Of a stretch of 6,314 nt of DNA, positions 4,897-6,314 are shown one piece after another; the stretch's first letter is position 1; every line of letters begins with the position of its first letter. The stretch is from Rhodoferax sp. (GTDB lineage Bacteria; Pseudomonadota; Gammaproteobacteria; Burkholderiales; Burkholderiaceae), in the NCBI GenBank assembly GCA_028292075.1, contig JAQGNA010000307.1:1-6314 (forward strand), in the 5' to 3' direction. A model generated the notes under the pieces. That model saw only the letters and a list, made by a program, of their open reading frames with translations, searched no databases and was not told where the DNA came from. Position numbers and translations under genes: made by a program.

Positions 4897-6314
4897 ATGA
4901 AAATCAATGTGGCAAGTGCAGGAGCGGTAGCGGGGCGACGCAGCGACGAGGTGTACGGCGGCCTGCGCCGGCAGATCGTGCTGGCCGAATTGCCCGCCGG
5001 GCAGCAGCTGGTCGAGTTGGAGGTGGCGCGCCAGATGGACTGTAGTCAGAGCACCGTGCGCGAGGCGCTGATGCGGCTGCAGGAAGACGGGCTCATCGTG
5101 CGCCAGGGCTACCGCGGCACGGTCGTTTCATCGGTGTCGGCCATCGAGGGGCAGGAGTCGCTCGACATCCGGGCCCGCATCGAGTCGCGCGCCGCGCGCC
5201 TGTCGATGGGCCGGTTCACGCCCGAGCGGATCGAAGCGCTGTGCGATTTGGTGCGGCAAATGGAGACCATGGCGGAGCAGGGCGACGAATACGGCCTGTT
5301 CGAGCTCGACCAGGCCTTTCACCATGCCCTGTACGAGGCCGCCAACCTACCGGCGCTCATGCCCATGCTCGACCGCTGCTCGCTCTGCAGCCACCGCTAC
5401 AAGATCACCCAGTCGACCACCCGGCGCACCTTGCGCGACACGGCGCTGCGCCACTGGAAAATCGTCGAGGCGGTGCAATCGGGCCAGGCGGCCGAACTCG
5501 AACGCGTGCTGTTCCACCACGTTTCCAGCGTGATCGGCGACGCCGACGTCGCCCCGGCCGAACCCGAGTTGCGCATGTCGCCTGCCATGGCCACGATCTT
5601 CCAGCGCCTGCAAAAGGAAGACGGCCATCTGCCGAACCCGATGACGATCCCGCTGGAGCAGGCCCGCCGCAACTTCAACGCCAGCACCGTGCGCTGGAAC
5701 GTGATCGACACCGAAGCCTTCGACATCGAGGATTTCACCATTCCGGCCTCGGCCGGCCATCCGATGCCAGCGGTGCGCATCGCGCCCCGCGCCGGGGGGC
5801 GTCCTGGCACGCTGCTCTACCTGCACGGAGGCGGCTGGGTGTTCGGCTCGGTGCAAACGCACCGTGGCGCAATGGCGCGCCTGGCCGAACTGAGCGGCCT
5901 CACCGTGGTCGGCATCGACTACCGGCTGGCACCCGAAGCACCGTTTCCAGTGGGTTTGAACGATGCGGTCTGGGCCTGGCATTGGCTCCGCGCCGCGCAC
6001 GCGAGCCAATCCGACACCGGCCTTGAGGCGCCATGGTTCGTGGCCGGCGACTCCTCCGGTGCCAACCTCGCGCTCTCGCTGATGCTGGACCTGCGTCATG
6101 CCGGCGAGACCCTGCCCGATGCGGCGCTGCTGTTCTATGGCGTCTTTGCGGCCAACCATCAGACCGAATCGCACCTGCGCTGCGGGCAGGGCCAGTTCGG
6201 CCTTTCCACCGAGAAGATGGCCTGGTACCGCGCCCACTACCTGAGCGGCGCCCGGCAGGACCCGGCCGACCCGCGCGTCTCGCCTCTGCTTGCCTCGCTC
6301 GAAGGCCTGCCGCC
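4897..6314 (+). CDS. Fusion of GntR/FCD transcription regulator with HSL-type alpha/beta hydrolase (3' end cut by window)
   Basis: One open frame of 472 codons with no stop up to the window edge. Residues about 16-80 are a GntR-type winged helix: EVYGGLRRQIV, then CSQSTVREALMRLQEDGLI (49-67) as recognition region, and RQGYRGTVV as wing. Residues about 82-213 are an FCD effector domain; Asp138 and His142 (LDQAFHHAL), His186 (RHWKIVEA) and His208 fit the metal-binding Asp-His-His-His set known in this family. After an Ala/Pro-rich linker (about 214-226) comes a hydrolase of the hormone-sensitive-lipase group (alpha/beta hydrolase-3): helical cap (about 227-270), oxyanion motif HGGGW (310-314), DYRLAPEAPFP (341-351), and nucleophile Ser386 in GDSSG (384-388). 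The frame ends after DPRVSPLL, before the expected catalytic Asp and His. A TAA at 4885 bounds the start; the ribosome binding site (AAAG) is weak. Likely a ligand-responsive regulator, probably autoregulated through the palindromes upstream, carrying an esterase or lactonase. The substrate is unknown. Confidence 0.93.
   Translation, partial: MKINVASAGAVAGRRSDEVYGGLRRQIVLAELPAGQQLVELEVARQMDCSQSTVREALMRLQEDGLIVRQGYRGTVVSSVSAIEGQESLDIRARIESRAARLSMGRFTPERIEALCDLVRQMETMAEQGDEYGLFELDQAFHHALYEAANLPALMPMLDRCSLCSHRYKITQSTTRRTLRDTALRHWKIVEAVQSGQAAELERVLFHHVSSVIGDADVAPAEPELRMSPAMATIFQRLQKEDGHLPNPMTIPLEQARRNFNASTVRWNVIDTEAFDIEDFTIPASAGHPMPAVRIAPRAGGRPGTLLYLHGGGWVFGSVQTHRGAMARLAELSGLTVVGIDYRLAPEAPFPVGLNDAVWAWHWLRAAHASQSDTGLEAPWFVAGDSSGANLALSLMLDLRHAGETLPDAALLFYGVFAANHQTESHLRCGQGQFGLSTEKMAWYRAHYLSGARQDPADPRVSPLLASLEGLP

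Noticed and set aside
5530..5620. Possibility that regulator and hydrolase are two adjacent genes with separate frames.
   Set aside because: Reading codon by codon from 4897, both halves are in the same frame with no stop between them and no clear ribosome binding site before the internal ATG at 5575.
5347..6237. A 296-codon minus-strand frame opposite the hydrolase part of the fusion.
   Set aside because: No domain is recognisable, whereas the plus strand carries HGGGW and GDSSG in a frame continuous with the FCD domain.

Overview
The window looks like chromosomal DNA of a high-GC betaproteobacterium, most likely Burkholderiales and probably Comamonadaceae. This rests on strongly GC-biased third codon positions in all the long genes and on the AhpC sequence, which has the FNCPTE active site and AALRG/HSNEIARD-type segments I associate with that group. 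The genus is not resolved. Four genes lie on the minus strand and one on the plus strand; there is no RNA gene, insertion sequence, CRISPR array or prophage gene that I can see.

Layout from left to right: (1) 1-414, minus: the N-terminal 138 residues of ahpF, the flavoprotein reductase of the alkyl hydroperoxide reductase system, cut by the window edge. (2) 448-479: a strong Rho-independent terminator between ahpC and ahpF. (3) 496-1059, minus: complete ahpC, the 2-Cys peroxiredoxin, with a good ribosome binding site, a TATACT -10 box and an OxyR-like ATAG-N7-CTAT element at its -35 region. (4) 1141-1321: a mostly non-coding gap with one weak small-ORF candidate (32 codons, 1173-1271) whose start lies in an imperfect hairpin. 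(5) 1322-2989, minus: a cytosolic gamma-glutamyltransferase-like Ntn hydrolase. (6) 3037-4758, minus: a membrane diguanylate cyclase with an extracytoplasmic double-Cache sensor, HAMP and an AGDEF-type GGDEF domain. It lies 47 bases upstream of the GGT-like gene and probably shares a transcript with it. (7) 4759-4896: a divergent intergenic region with two perfect copies of TTATCGATAAT spaced 22 bp. (8) 4897 to the window end, plus: one uninterrupted reading frame joining a GntR/FCD transcription factor to an HSL-type alpha/beta hydrolase; it is cut by the window edge before the catalytic Asp and His.

The left part (ahpC-ahpF) is a standard peroxide-detoxification module: AhpF passes electrons from NADH to AhpC, which reduces H2O2 and organic peroxides. 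The right part is less ordinary. The regulator-esterase fusion is the most notable item: a one-component regulator whose ligand-binding FCD domain is covalently linked to an enzyme that could make or destroy the ligand. The tandem palindromes directly upstream are good candidates for its own operator and may also affect the divergently transcribed cyclase and GGT-like genes. That link is inference from position only.
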